From positions 2,561,744 to 2,625,743 of the forward strand of contig PCDI01000005.1 in assembly GCA_002778195.1 (NCBI GenBank): 64,000 nt of DNA. Reading direction: 5' to 3'. A program made the translations under genes and the position numbers. Every line of letters starts with the position of its first letter. Within the stretch, counting starts at the first letter, position 1. Shown here piece after piece: positions 24,190 to 36,023 of the stretch. This DNA is from Raffaelea ambrosiae (lineage: Eukaryota; Ascomycota; Sordariomycetes; Ophiostomatales; Ophiostomataceae). The notes under the pieces were generated by a model. It did not search any database, was not told the origin of the DNA, and was given only the letters and a program-made list of their open reading frames with translations.

Positions 24190-27168
24190 GAGAACGGAGA
24201 AAAAAAAGAGTTCTCAATCTACGTTTTGCAGGATGGAAAAAAAAGCACGTTTTGCCGGGGGGAAATGTCGATGATCATGATATTTGTTGGATGACTTGAG
24301 ATGCTTGAGACGGAAAAGGAAACCCCGGATGAAAAAAATACGATCATTGGATTGGAGACTGGGCTTTTTTCGGGAGAGAGGAGGTGTTCTAGAGTTTTTT
24401 TTTTTGTTTTGTCTTTTTTTGCTTGTATCTCCCTGTTTTCTTGGTTTTTGGTTCTTGTTGCCTGTTTTTGTTGCTCTGCATTTATTTTAATGTTTCGGTA
24501 CGGAGCATGAGAAAACCCCAAAAAATAACTAGCCCTTTTCCCTTTATTTATACGCCTTTTCTTCTACCTTCCACCTTCTTCACTCCTGTGCTCCTTTTGT
24601 TTCTCTGTTCTTCTCTTTCTCTGTCCATGTCTCTGGCTCATTTTGCCGTCTCTTTGAAGCGTGTCTGTTTCTTTCGGATACTGTAATGTGTAGTCGTAAA
24701 TTTCATAGTCAAAAAGATAACGAATGCTATAGAGTTAAGGAAAGACAAAAATAGGAGGGGACTCAATCACGACAGAGACAATTGTCATGAAGTTTGTCGA
24801 TGCGCAGTGGTGATCCTCACGATCGAACAGTGCCCGGATACAAAGTAGAAAAAGGAAAAAGGAACTGGAGTAAGGAGACGGCGTCCAGCCCTCACTCCCC
24901 CCCCCTCTCGTTCGAAAAAGAAACCAACAATCAGCAGCAAGCTCATCACGCCAACCGCGATCCTTCCAAACCCCCTCACCCTCCCATTCCTTCAGGTGTT
25001 ATGATCGAAATGGAAATACGTTCAGCTTCAGATGGTATTTTTTTTTTTTTTTTGGGGTGGTTTGCCAGTGGTTCTGCATCCCCTGTTTGGACAAGTGTAA
25101 TAAATATTTATAGGATCTACACCGTATTTGTTTTGTTGCTTAAGGACTGGCGAGCCAATGTGCAGGGGTCTGGCTTGTGGCACGTTCGCAGGGGATAAAA
25201 AAAACCAAGAATTTAATCGGAATAAAGCAAAAGATTAATAGAATGGGTTTAAGCAGTGCGGTACGGTGGTAAAATGAATTTAGACTAGCCTCTAATCACT
25301 AAGGCCAGGAAAAAGCAAAAAGACGTGGCATCAGCGGGGAAGGCGCGTTCGAACCAAACCATGAACCACCTGATCCCTTTCCCGGGCCTGTCTTGGGACG
25401 TGCTCCTTCCCGTTTTGACCTGGAGAAGCCAACATGATAAAAAAAACATAAAAACCATAAATTCGATAACCAATTAGAGAAAAAATAGAGATAAATAACT
25501 GCGTAGAGAATTAAAATATTTTGAATGCGACGTACGCTTTCTGCCAAGTGCTGCTCTGCAGAAGGGCAGGCCATAGCACAGCGGCTTCCTGGTAGGCTCA
25601 ACGGCACCTGAGAGAGCTTCCTCGCTATGTACGATAGTTACATACTCGTACGGCGGCCGTGAAGAACAGCCATGACACCCCTCCCCCCCCTGTTGCCGAC
25701 TCTAACCCAGGGCCTCCAAGGGGGGGTGAACCCAACGATCAGCTGCAGTCGAACGTCCGAAAAAACGGCAGACAAGATTAGCGGCCGGCCAGCAAGGGAA
25801 TATCCGTTAAGTAAGACAGATGGGGACGATGTGACGGGAGCGCCGGTCCTCGGGAGGGAAGCCAGACAAGCATTTCAGTCGGACTTTTTTCTTCCACTAC
25901 GGACTTTTTTTTTTTGGTCCTTAGCTGTTTCCAGCCCACTCCTGGGGTCTTCGGGAATTATTCAAAAAAGAAACCCCCAAGCTTGCTCCTGGCGAGCACA
26001 CATGATCGACTTATTCCCACATGTCTGAGAACAAAGCTTTGCCAAGCCGACGCGGGCAACAGGAGTTAAAGCGAAAACAGGAGAGAAAGAAAAGAATGAA
26101 AGAAAAAGCGTGACAACAAAACGAGGGCCCAAAGCGGTAGCAGCCACCGCCATTTTGGCCATCCGCTGTGGCTGGTGCTGCATGTGGGTAGGTGTATCTT
26201 ATGCCTACGTATGCCCACCACGATACGTCCGATGGGCCACTTTCCCAGCTGCAGTGGTTCAGCTATATAATGCGTGTGTCCGTGTTACTTTGCTAGCCAA
26301 TAAGGACTACCAGTCAGACGAGCAACACGAACAAATGAAACAGACGAGAACAGAAGAGAGAGTGGCCAGACAACTGGACGCCTGCCCGCGCGTGCGGCAA
26401 GGGGCCAACAGCCGCAAGACACGCAAGAAACGCAAGAACCGCAAGAACCGCGCAAGACAGCAAAAGTACCATTGAATCCCACCCCCGGACATGGCCATGG
26501 CCACCATCTCGAGACGCGAGAATGTCCCGGTTCGCGTGTTGAGGGCCACTGGGAGGGGCAGCGTAGCATGCACTGTACTGGCATGGGATCCAGGAAAATA
26601 TGCACATTCGGCGGCAAAGAGGAGCCACCAAGCGACAGTGAGAGGAATAGGCGAGATGGAGGGTGTGGCGTTTGTCTCGCGACTTGCTCGTGGAAAGAAC
26701 AGCGAAGCAGTGTGGGTAGGGAGTGATGGACGGGGCGCAGTGTACGAGTACAAAGTGTAGGAGAGAATTAGAGAGTCAGAGCAAGTAGTCGTACAATACG
26801 AAGAAAAAAAGAAATGACAGCTCTAATTCGTACAGTGTTGATTTTGATGAATTGGTTATCGTGCATGCTATTCTTTCCCACAATGCCATGATTACTACAC
26901 AAAATCTCTATGAAACATGCTGCCGGCAAAGCCCGCGCGCGCTATCAGCCCACTCCTCCTGTGCCGTGGGGGGTTCCCGTCAATTAAACATTACAATAGG
27001 ACAATAAAGGAAAGAGGAAGAAAAAAAGGAATGCAAATAAAGTGCTAGACAGCCGTACCAAACGGAGGAATCCATGGTGAAGACGATAAAAGAAGACGAA
27101 ACAACAACAAAAAAACATGGAAAACGTTAAAAAGAAGACACGGTGAACGAGGGAGCTTTTAATCCTCC
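24190..27168. other. gene-free region downstream of the Clr5-domain gene
   Basis: AT-richer DNA with T-runs (for example 25035-25054), TACTCGTAC-family elements at 25643-25651 and 26742-26751, and a 9-bp minisatellite at 26413-26459. No frame looks coding; the 26314-26753 readings on either strand are opposite views of the repeat. Confidence 0.55.
26413..26459 (+). repeat. 9-bp minisatellite (CGCAAGAAC)n
   Basis: Five units (CGCAAGACA, CGCAAGAAA, CGCAAGAAC twice, then CGCAAGACA after a 2-base slip). Translated readings are Arg/Lys-rich artefacts. Confidence 0.75.
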
Positions 27169-27894
27169 TCATGGATCGGCCAGCCGGTCCAGACACGCCG
27201 CAATCTCAGCCTCCATCTGCGCAACCGCCTCGGCCCTCGTCCGCGGCTGCGCATACCCCGGCAGTGCCTTGCCGTTGTCGTCGTTGCCAGTGAGAAAGCG
27301 CCTCAGGTTGTAGTAGTTGTCGTCGGTGTCGTCACTGAGAATGTCTTCATTGTAGGCGTTGTCATGTTGTGCGTGGGGGGGTGTCTGTGGCTGGATGATG
27401 GGCAATCTGGCGTTTCGTATCAGCACGTTTTGTTCTCAGGCGGCAATGAGGGCCGACGAAGCGGAAGCCGCAAAAAAAAAAAAAAAGAGGCAGTGGGCCG
27501 GACAACAAATGCCAATTACGATGGTCTGGACCAGGGTGACGACGGGAATGCCAAGGTTTTAGTGAACACTAGTAGCTACTGATGAAGATGTTGTGCACAA
27601 CTGCAACCAGAACCGCGAATGTGGGCAGAGGATTAACCGCGCGCAATGTACGCAGCACCATCATACAATGTACGGGGGAGACGAAGAGGAACGAGAGAGC
27701 AAGTTGATCCCTGTGAGTGATGCAATGATACAAGAAAAATCCGGATCTTACTGGACAGTCTTGGTGACAGCAGGCGGAGAAGGCGCCTCGGGGGGCACAA
27801 CCGCTTCTTTGGCCAATGCCGAGGAGGCAGGGGCATCACCAGACGCACCTGCTGGCACAGGGATGGGCACAGCCTGGGCAGAAGCGGTCTTCAT
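27169..27894 (-). CDS. small acidic hypothetical protein
   Basis: I do not recognise this protein. Exons 27752-27894 and 27169-27406 join to 126 residues: a Pro/Ala-rich N-terminus (MKTASAQAVPIPVPAG, PPEAPSPPAVTKTVQ), then an Asp/Asn-rich middle (NEDILSDDTDDNYYNLRRFL) and a predicted C-terminal helix (RAEAVAQMEAEIAACLDRL). The second exon shows strong C/G third-position use like the window's real genes, which is the main reason for calling it. The donor CCA|GTAAGA and acceptor GCCAG|A keep frame, but the 345-base intron is long and the 5' exon is less certain. No signal peptide or membrane segment. A CA-repeat lies about 55-95 bases upstream of the ATG. It may be a lineage-restricted regulatory adaptor; a missing additional exon is possible. 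Confidence 0.5.
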
Positions 27895-30800
27895 GGCACA
27901 AAACGGTGCTGAGCTGGCAGATGTGTCTAGCTTGAATGTATGCGTATGTGTGTGTGTGTGTGGGTGTGTGTGTGTGGGTGTGGGTGTGGTGCAAATGCGT
28001 ATGCAATAAGTGCAACCACCAATGGAGTGGGCTCGATGGGGTACTTTGAAAAAGGCGCAGGTGGACGTTGGAGCACACGGTGTGATCCTTGGATTTAGAG
28101 TTGGAGGGCGTGGGATGGAGAGCCCTGGTTGGCTGGACGGTGATGCAACAAGGATGGCAGCAGCAAGAAGGAGTCGAATCAAGAAAGCCGGGGGGACAAT
28201 CCGCCTATGCGGGCAGAATGTGGAAATAAACAGCGATTAGGGGACAAGACGGAGGTTCCGATGTCACATGTATGGGAAACAGGGAGAACTGGATGCAACT
28301 CGGGGAAGGATGCCGACTTGGAAGCAGCAAGACAAGAACAAGGGAGTTGATTGGATAAAAGAAGAAGAAAAAAAAAAAGTCTGAAATGGGGAGGTGAAAG
28401 AGGGAAGTGCGTACGCCGAGCAGAAGGAAGACAACGACTTTCCTCTGCTTGCTGGCGGGTTGGGCTTGTTTTTATTTTTATTTGTATTTTTCTGCGATGA
28501 AAATCAACGCATCCTCGATGCGAGGGAACGGGCAGGGGCGTGCCCTTGATATATAACTAGCCAGTCTGGGGCAGCACGTCGCGCGGCCGTTTTCGCGAAT
28601 GGTCCTGTGTGACGTATTCCACGTCTGCTTCACACTTTGGGACAGTTTTTGGCAAGGAGAAATTGGGGGCCGGATTAGGACTGCGAATACGGCCACGCGA
28701 TAAGACGAGAAATGCATACCTTTGGGGGATTGGGAATTGGATATTAGTTACATAGTGCAGATTGGTGGTGTGTACCCCCCTTGGTCAGCCGACCAGCTGT
28801 TTGGAGGCGTGTTGGCTTGAAACCCCCCCGGGGCCCAATAAAAAAGTGTTGCGTCGAGGAATGAGCTAGCAAAGTAGCGTCCGCGGCCGGCGATAGACAA
28901 CAGGAGGAACCCAAACCGAGAGTCATCCTGCCGCCCGGATAGGCAATCCAGATAAAGGCGCCCCAGCTGCGGCAGAATGGGCTGATCCTGGGGGTAAGGG
29001 AAGCCCGTGGCTGGGGCCTGTCGTCGGAGCCTGCCGACAGTTTGGAGTTTCCTTGTTTGTGCACGACCAAAGTCGCATGGCATAGTTACGGCTCCCAAAA
29101 AGAAACAAGGCAATCCGTTTCCGGACGTGTGCGTAAGACTCTGACGCTGCTACGTCTGTGGGAGAGCTGGAAGAAAAAAAAAAGGAAGGCGTCCGCTTGT
29201 GTTTGGTGGTCTCGTCATCTCGCAGGCGGCTTGGCGACTAAGACGCTGAAAAAAAACTCTGAATGGGTTGCTGGGTCGCGATGCAGAAACAGGAACGACA
29301 ATGACGTAATTGCCGGCCACCTTTCGACCGCAACAGCAGCTGGCGATCGCTCTCTCCACCCAGCGCCCACACCGTAATAGCTATGTACACGATGCCTGAT
29401 TGGTTTGCTTTTTCGTCAGTTTCCGTGTTCGCCTAGCAAGACAGCCTTGGGCGGGGCGCATACAATTTTTGGACAGCTGGGAAATGTGAGTAATATTGCT
29501 CCGTCGTAACTAGGACTTCCTTATGGCCCGTACTCGCGTCCTGCCGACACGCTTTTAGCCTCCAGACCATGACGTCACACCCCGAATATTGCACGCTGGA
29601 CAGCCTTACGCTTGTGGTCTGTGCTTCTGTGCTTCTTGCTTGCTTGCTGCTGCACGGAAGTCTCGAAACGGGGTTGCTTTTTTCTTTTTTAATTTTTAAT
29701 TTTATTTTTACGAGTAGTTAGTTAATTCGCTACTTGTGTTTGTCTGTGTGTACTATCTTTTGCTCGTATTTCGCCCTGTCTCCACACACCAGAAAGCTGC
29801 CTGATCGCAACCGCAAGGGAAACAACCCGGCCTTCCTCCGCTCCTTCCTCTCTCTGGTACCGCATATTATGTGTGCCTGTTTTTCGACCTCCAGGGTACC
29901 CTTCTGGTACCCACCCGCCTGTTCGGATGCACACCCCTCTCCATCTGGGCGGGCTCGCGGTCGCGACTTCCTCCACATGGCGGAATATTGGCGGGAAGGC
30001 GGAAGGATCGCTCTTTCCTGTGCGTGGCCCAAAGTGGAATTACAGCGTGAGAGACCCACTTTTCTCTATTGCTCTCCCATGGTCTTTCCTATGTCTTCTT
30101 CCACTTTGCCGTTTATTTGTCCCCCAAATCCCATTCAAACAGTCCTTTTCCCTCCATCCTTCTCTCCTCTCTCACACATCACCAGAAGGAGCCCACCTGC
30201 TGCTTCCTCTCCTTGTCTGCCCAAAATGCGTCGTTTTCATCTTCCGGTCCCGACCCCGATCTCGCCCAGGCCGCCCCCTCGACCTATCGTATCTCGTCGA
30301 GACAGCGGTGCCCGTCTTCGGACAAGGCTACAGCAGCATTGGCTCGTCCTTCCTCGCCACGAGATTCGATGTCCCCGTCTTTCCGTCTTAGTTTTCGCCA
30401 CTGGCTCCCATCGGCCAGACCATTTCATGCTGGGAGCCTGCTCCAAAGCAACAACGGGTCTCGAGATGTCGTCATCGTAGGCATGGCCGAGCTGTTCAGA
30501 AGCAAATATGCCTGTTTGTAATCGCTTCCCTTTGTTTACCTGTCGACTCTTCCCGAACTAGATTGGCTTGCTGGCTTACGCCTCACTTCCATGACGTGCT
30601 CGTTTTCTCCGATCTGTCGGTGCTAGCTACGTCAGCACTCTGCTTCTTCCCTGCATTTGTCTACCTCGTTTTCCGACAATACTACGTTGCACACAGTGGC
30701 CTGGGTGGACGCCTTTATCCAGGTCCTTCTCTCTATACCGACCGATGATCCGTCCTGCTTCGTCATCTGCTCTGTTGTCCACTAAGTCACGAGCTACAGC

Positions 30801-31059
30801 CGACTAGACTAGACTCCGACCTTTCAATTTGTTTCCCTACGAAAGATAACACTGACGCGTGGTTGACTTTTGTCATTCTTCAGCCCAGACTCAGGTTCCG
30901 ATACCGAATTCTTTCTCACCGACCATCCCTTCAGTCTTCCGAAGTGTGCCGTCCTTCCTCTCATGTCAGCCCGCTGGCCCTGGCACATACGGTGCGAGCA
31001 CAATCACATATGTCGCCCGCGAGCCAACTTATACGCCACGGCACTCACCTGAAATTGGC
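27895..31059. other. gene-free region
   Basis: Contains a GT repeat (27945-27990), T/A runs, a GGGTACC-CTTCT-GGTACCC inverted repeat (29894-29912) and C/T-rich DNA at 29.7-30.5 kb. A frame ending at 30521 (reading SSSGPDPDLAQAAPSTYRIS) and another at 30870-31052 (FFSPDSGSDTEFF) have faint protein character but no start, domain or consistent splice signals that I can defend. Confidence 0.45.
29894..29912. repeat. inverted repeat GGGTACC-CTTCT-GGTACCC
   Basis: Perfect 7-bp arms with a 5-base spacer, in C/T-rich gene-free DNA. Confidence 0.6.
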
Positions 31060-32431
31060 CTATTCGTGGCGGACACGGCACTTTTGCTGCTTATGTGACT
31101 GGCGTTCCGTGCGGAAACAGTCCAAGCATCCAAACCCATCCTTCTTCCCTTGTATAATGGGCTTGCTATCGGTGAGCTCCATAGCAGGGTCAAAGTCCGG
31201 AGTAGTGTTGCAATGGCAGAACGCATCGCATACATACTTTCGCGCAGAAGTCGACTCCAATCTATCAAGACCATCACAGAGGTCTTGCACACTGAGCTCC
31301 GAGTAGACGAGATCGTCCGAAAGAAGACCGGCGGCCGCAACAGCTCTCCAGTACAGCCCCAACACTTTGACAGCATTCATACACTCCGGTGATCCCTTTG
31401 GCCGGGCCGAGTGGTTGATCACCGGGCTCATAAGTGCTTTGTGGAAGCGGCTGCAGCTTGAGAGGCGCCGGGCATTCAAGACAACTATGGGTTTCTGTCA
31501 GCATTCGCCCGGGCATCTGGTCAGGCATCACCAACTGCTTACCAGCCAAGTCCCTTGGAAGAAGCGGATGGTCGGAAAGTGTTTCAATAGACGACGTCCG
31601 ACTGCCATTGCCGAGAGGATTGGCTATCATGGGCCCCTTGTGCAACAGGAAAAGATTCCAGCACAGGTCAGAAAAGACTCGCGGCTGGTCAGCAACATAG
31701 GCAAACACAAGAAGCCGACAGTACTTTTCAATATCAGCCTGGCTTTGGGTGGTGTCCTGCTTTGCCAGATCAAGTCTATCCATGTTCTCGCGCAGCCAGC
31801 CATCGCTCACGCCCTGAAGAGCGTTGGTGCATTGGTACTTGTCGCATACAAATGCGAGGCGCTCGAGCAGATCTGGATTTGGGAGGCCACTGTGCACACC
31901 ATCGCCTTCTGCGGCGTAAACATCACCCAGACGGAAGTGCACCACTCGTGTCAGCAAGTCCATGGCCATGGCGTCGTCCTCTGGAAGATCGAGGACATAT
32001 GGATCATTGTCACCCACGCCGTTGGACTTCTTGCTTTTGGTTGATGAGAACTCGCTGGATTCGCGGAATGCGCCCTTGAGAAGCGTCCGGAATACAGGCG
32101 AAACAATACACAGCATCTTGGACGACACCAGGAGCTCGAACATCTCCATGATTGTTTCGTCGCTGGCTGTGCTGTTCGCGTCTTTTCCATTGGTATTTTT
32201 ACCAGTGCTGGAGATCGCCGACGAAGCGGACGGTGAGTTGGCATGCCCAGTTGTTGTGTTGCCATTGGTGCTACTGCCATTTGTACCATTCATGATGTTC
32301 CCGTTCGACGTGCTCTGGCTGTCATCTTGGGCCTCCTGCTTCACCTTGGGCCGTCGCAACTGGAGGATCAGATCGCCATCCGGATCAATGACTTCGCGAA
32401 CGGCTTTTGGCTGCCTGTTCTTGGGTGCCAT
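31060..32431 (-). CDS. fungal BTB/POZ-domain protein
   Basis: Two exons, 31543-32431 and 31060-31484, encode 437 residues. The 58-base intron (GTAAGC donor, GCTGAC branch, CATAG acceptor) is needed to shift from the BTB frame to the conserved C-terminal frame. The fold is seen as VIDPDGDLILQL, then SSKMLCIVSPVFRTLLKGAF and ERLAFVCDKYQCTNAL, the standard layout of the large fungal BTB family. A Ser/Asn/Thr-rich insertion (about residues 31-90) splits the first strand from the rest of the domain. The tail carries Cys/His pairs (CDAFCHCN, CLDCF, CRVRHE) common to these proteins. The reading starts at the ATG before APKNRQPK; upstream in-frame codons are non-ATG. BTB proteins mediate homotypic contacts or act as Cullin-3 adaptors, but the specific role is unknown. 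It reads intact, unlike its neighbours. Confidence 0.8.
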
Positions 32432-33261
32432 TGCCGATGTTGTCACCTTTTTTTTGTTGTCGGTGTTGGTAGCTGTCTAAGCTTGGGACAGTTTGCTATT
32501 CAATCTTATTGCTGTGTTTCGAGCGAAAAGCAGCTGCAAAAGAAGTACGAAACGGATATGTGGGACGCCTGGTCAATTAATAGGCGTCTTGCCAGCAAGC
32601 ACCAAGGCTGTGCATCGCTGTAGTCAGTTATTGTCTTCCCGCGCCACACAAGAAAATACTCGGCTGTGAGTGGCAGCCTCAAAATGCCGGCTGGTTGGGC
32701 ACTGCACTCCAACAGCCCTTCCCCTCCCTCACCCGCCCACACTTCGATACAAACGCATCTCAGCCCAACCCCAGGATCTGACAGGAGAGAACAGTCCACG
32801 CAAAGCGTCCAACCAGGCCGCGACACGCAGACAAACACCTGACCGGTGCTGTCGCTGGCATCTGTATCCAATGAAAGACTGGTAGGTCTCACTGAAGGCT
32901 GCATGCCAGTTGTCCTTATTTTGAGCCTCAAGTTGGGCATTTTCTAGTACGGGGCAGCAGACTTGGGCATACACTGCAAACCGGCTCGGTTCGTGTCATG
33001 GTCAGACGCCATGGGAAATCATACAAGAAATCGTCGCAACATTCGTGACGTCCCATTATTCCAGCATGTGGCCGCAGCCAGATCCGCAAGGCCGTTGTTC
33101 AAGCGACCAAACAGACGGACCGACCCGTGTGGCTCCACTCGCCAGTGTATCATACCAAATGTCAAATATCAGAAAACAAGTATCGTGACAGAATCTACAG
33201 CAAAATGTGACAAGCGCCAATCTCCCAGAATGACTCACAACCCATACTCTTCTTTGAATGC
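32432..33261. other. intergenic, nothing recognised
   Basis: The upstream flank of the BTB gene. An open minus-strand frame (32506-32940) lacks a recognisable domain and consistent coding character. Confidence 0.5.
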
Positions 33262-36023
33262 TTATGAGACGTACGCCAACAGCTTCGTACTTGTGAACCG
33301 GCCACCAAACACGGGCTGTAGGTGGTCAAACAAAGTGAGTGTGTCTTCTTCACGGACACCTGTGATGGGCTCGAGGTCATACGGCAGCATCCGCGACAGG
33401 ACGTCTTTCCCTTCAACGGCGAGCTGCCGCGCCTCGGCTACCCGCTGTGTCCTTGTCCTCGTCTTTGTTGCTGTTGTTTGAACTGTCGGCTTCCTCTTGG
33501 CCTGCGGCCTACTTGGCCTTGTCTTCCCACTCCTTGTCGCGTTCCAACATGACAAGAGAGAGGTTGGTATTTGGTGCGTGCCATGGCGGCTTCTGGCCAA
33601 AAGTTCTTGCCTCCGCGTACATCGGCCTGGTTTAGGGCCGGTCTCATGAACATTTCAAGGTTTGTTAGTGGCCCGGCCCGGCACCAGTGATTGGCAGAGA
33701 GCAGGCCAAACAGTTTGAGAACAAACTCCAAAAACATACCCAGCTTCATCGAGGCGTCCGAGGTAGTGATACAAGGCTGCCACGGCGTACCGGCTCTGTA
33801 GGGTGAAGCAGCTGGCACGGCACTGGAAGCCCAGTCGAGCCTTGAAGATGTCATGGTGCATAGCCAGCGCCTCGTTCAGGTTTCCCGATTGCAGCATATG
33901 CAGCATGGTCGAAGCGGTACGCAGTGTCATGGCCATGTCGCCGATCTTTTGGATGATGTCGTCGTGTAATGCGCGTCGGTATGTTTTGTAGGAGGCGAGA
34001 TGGTGGTGCAGTTTGGCAATCGCAAAGCTGGTGGCACCGTCATGGGCGTCGCCCACGGCCACGTAAGTCGCCAGACACAACTGGTAGATGGGTTCGGCAT
34101 GTTCGTGGTCGTTAAACTGCAGCATCGTGTTAGCATAGTCGGCCTGAGCGTTGCACCACACGAGCTGATCCTCGGTGGTTACCGTGTCTGGCACCGTTGC
34201 TTTCTTCTCGGCCAGCACCTTCTTGCGGCATGCCAGGATCTTGGCTGCAAGAACTCCTTGATATCCTTGCGATGGCCGATTCTAAAGTACTGCAGCAGCA
34301 GGCTGGTGGCGATGTTGATCTCGTCGCGCAGGCTGTCGTGCTCAGACGCGCGGATCGGTCGGCTGATCGAGAACTTTCTCGGCCGAGTACAGCAGCTTCA
34401 GCGCCTCGGCATAGTGGTACCGCAGCCACAGCAGCACGCCGCCGTCCTTGAACAGCTCGGCCAAGCTAGGAAAGGGCTTGGCTGTGACAATCGACAGCGG
34501 GTCGGCGTACGGGCGCTGGAGGCTCAGCGCATGCGGTGGGTATTCCTTGAAGACGTTCCGCTTGGACACTTTAAGCGTATCAGGCCGCAGCAGCCGGTTG
34601 CGGATCAGGCCAAAGGCGATGCCAAAGATCTCGTTGTACTCATCGCTGCTGGCGTTCATTTTCTGCAGCAAGCGTGACTGCAGCAGTCTATGGATATTGT
34701 ACATTTCTCGGTCACCGTGCTTCTTTCAAGCGACGATGCTCTGGCCCTTGAGCTCGCTGATAATCCGTCGCAGGCTAGAGAGCGTGTTGTTAGTTTGGCA
34801 TACTAACTACACAATTTATACGCTCTCTTTCCGCCCCCTTTTTTGCACCCATTGGCTGCGCAACACGTTTCCGACAACGAAAGCTTCACACGATCCAACT
34901 TACCGGCTCTTGCGCATATATGTCGGGCCCGCCCGCTCGGTGTCGTTCCATTCCAGGGCCTCCCGCTGAATGCCGTCGCTGTCCAAAAACGCCATGATTT
35001 CGAGCAGCTTCATCCCGCCACTGCTGAGGTCGCGCAGCGCAACACACCATCGCGGCCGCTCTTGTCGGGCGTGCTGTCCTCTGTGCCCCCTTCTCACCAC
35101 CGCTGCCGTCTTTCTCCGACCTGTCGTCCCAAAACTCAAACTGGTTGCTGTTGCCATCCATGAACCGGTCGGGCGGTTGCTTGCCACGCTCCAGGTTGAT
35201 TTTGAACTGTTCTGTGGCAAATGTGTTGAGCACCATCTCCTTGCGTCCGCGCCCCGACATAGCGTCGTCATCACTCTGCGAGAAGATCTCGTCCGAGTCG
35301 TCTTCCTCCGAGAAGTCGTCATCGATAATCGACAGCAGTGCAAAGTACTCCGGGTACTTCCCATTGTGCTCCTTGCATGCGCGGGCCTCGATCTTCTCCA
35401 GGCACAGTGGACAGATCTGCACGCCCACATGCTGCTGGCCTGACAGTGTCTGTCGCAGCATTGCATTCATCGTGTCAATGTCTTTTCCACCCGGCTGCTC
35501 GTGGCCGTGCTTACTATCGGCTGCATCCGGACCGGCCGGCTCGTCTCGGAAAACTCCATCGTCGCGGGCAGCTGGGGGCGTGTCGCTGTCCCGGTCTCCC
35601 AACTGGTTGCTCCATTCCTGAAACCGGTCATCTTCTATGAGTTGGAGGCCTGCGATGGCATGCTAGAATGCTCGCAGCTTTCTTCGCCGTTCATCGAGAC
35701 AGTCCCACCAACCTTCATTGAGAGATGTCTGGTGTCCTTGCAGCGCTGGACTTGCGTAACTTGTAATCCAAGGTCTGGTCCTCGGCACCAGTTTCGTGTC
35801 CCCATGTTGTGAGACGTGAAAATGTGTCGTCCAACAGTCGACTCCGTGCGTCTGTCTCGGGTAGAAGTTGGCACAGCGGCATGAATTTGGAACGCAGCTT
35901 GTTGACAGTCTGGGAGGCATTCGCGTAGCGAGCCGCGATCTTTACCACGCCTGGCCGACTCTCGCCCAGCGCGTCATACATGTGGGTCAGCTTGTCCAGG
36001 CTCCTTCTCCCCCAGAGCATCAT
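33262..36023 (-). pseudogene. decayed zinc-finger / STAND (DUF7779-TPR) locus
   Basis: Two family signatures run together. The 5' part (36023 down to about 35100) resembles fungal proteins with a SLDKLTHMYDAL.../LDYKLRKSS helical N-terminus and a degenerate C2H2-like finger (ICPLCLEKIEARACKEH). The 3' part resembles the end of NB-ARC-type STAND proteins: the DUF7779-like KLLEIMAFLDSDGI, then YNIHRLLQSRLL, PLSIVTAKPFPSLAELFKDG and TPR units (QADYANTMLQFNDHEHAEPI, YAVAALYHYLGRLDEA), finishing TGVREEDTLTLFDHLQPVFG. No P-loop or NB-ARC core lies between them. Damage: a +1 shift in KSSA(L)Q near 35745, a TAG near 35660 (possibly within an intron), a TGA at 34726-34728 in an otherwise conserved stretch, a shift after LDQPTDPRV (about 34340), and more shifts at 33.4-33.85 kb. 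An intron (34775-34903) still splices in frame. Most likely one deleted, frameshifted gene, or two adjacent relics. Confidence 0.7.

Noticed and set aside
26413..26459. Short direct repeats considered as a CRISPR-like array
   Set aside because: Units abut with no spacers and the genome is eukaryotic; it is a simple minisatellite.
29734..30521. Possible exon(s) in C/T-rich DNA at 29.7-30.5 kb
   Set aside because: Three overlapping frames are open and one has mild protein character, but none has a domain, a defensible start or consistent splice sites.
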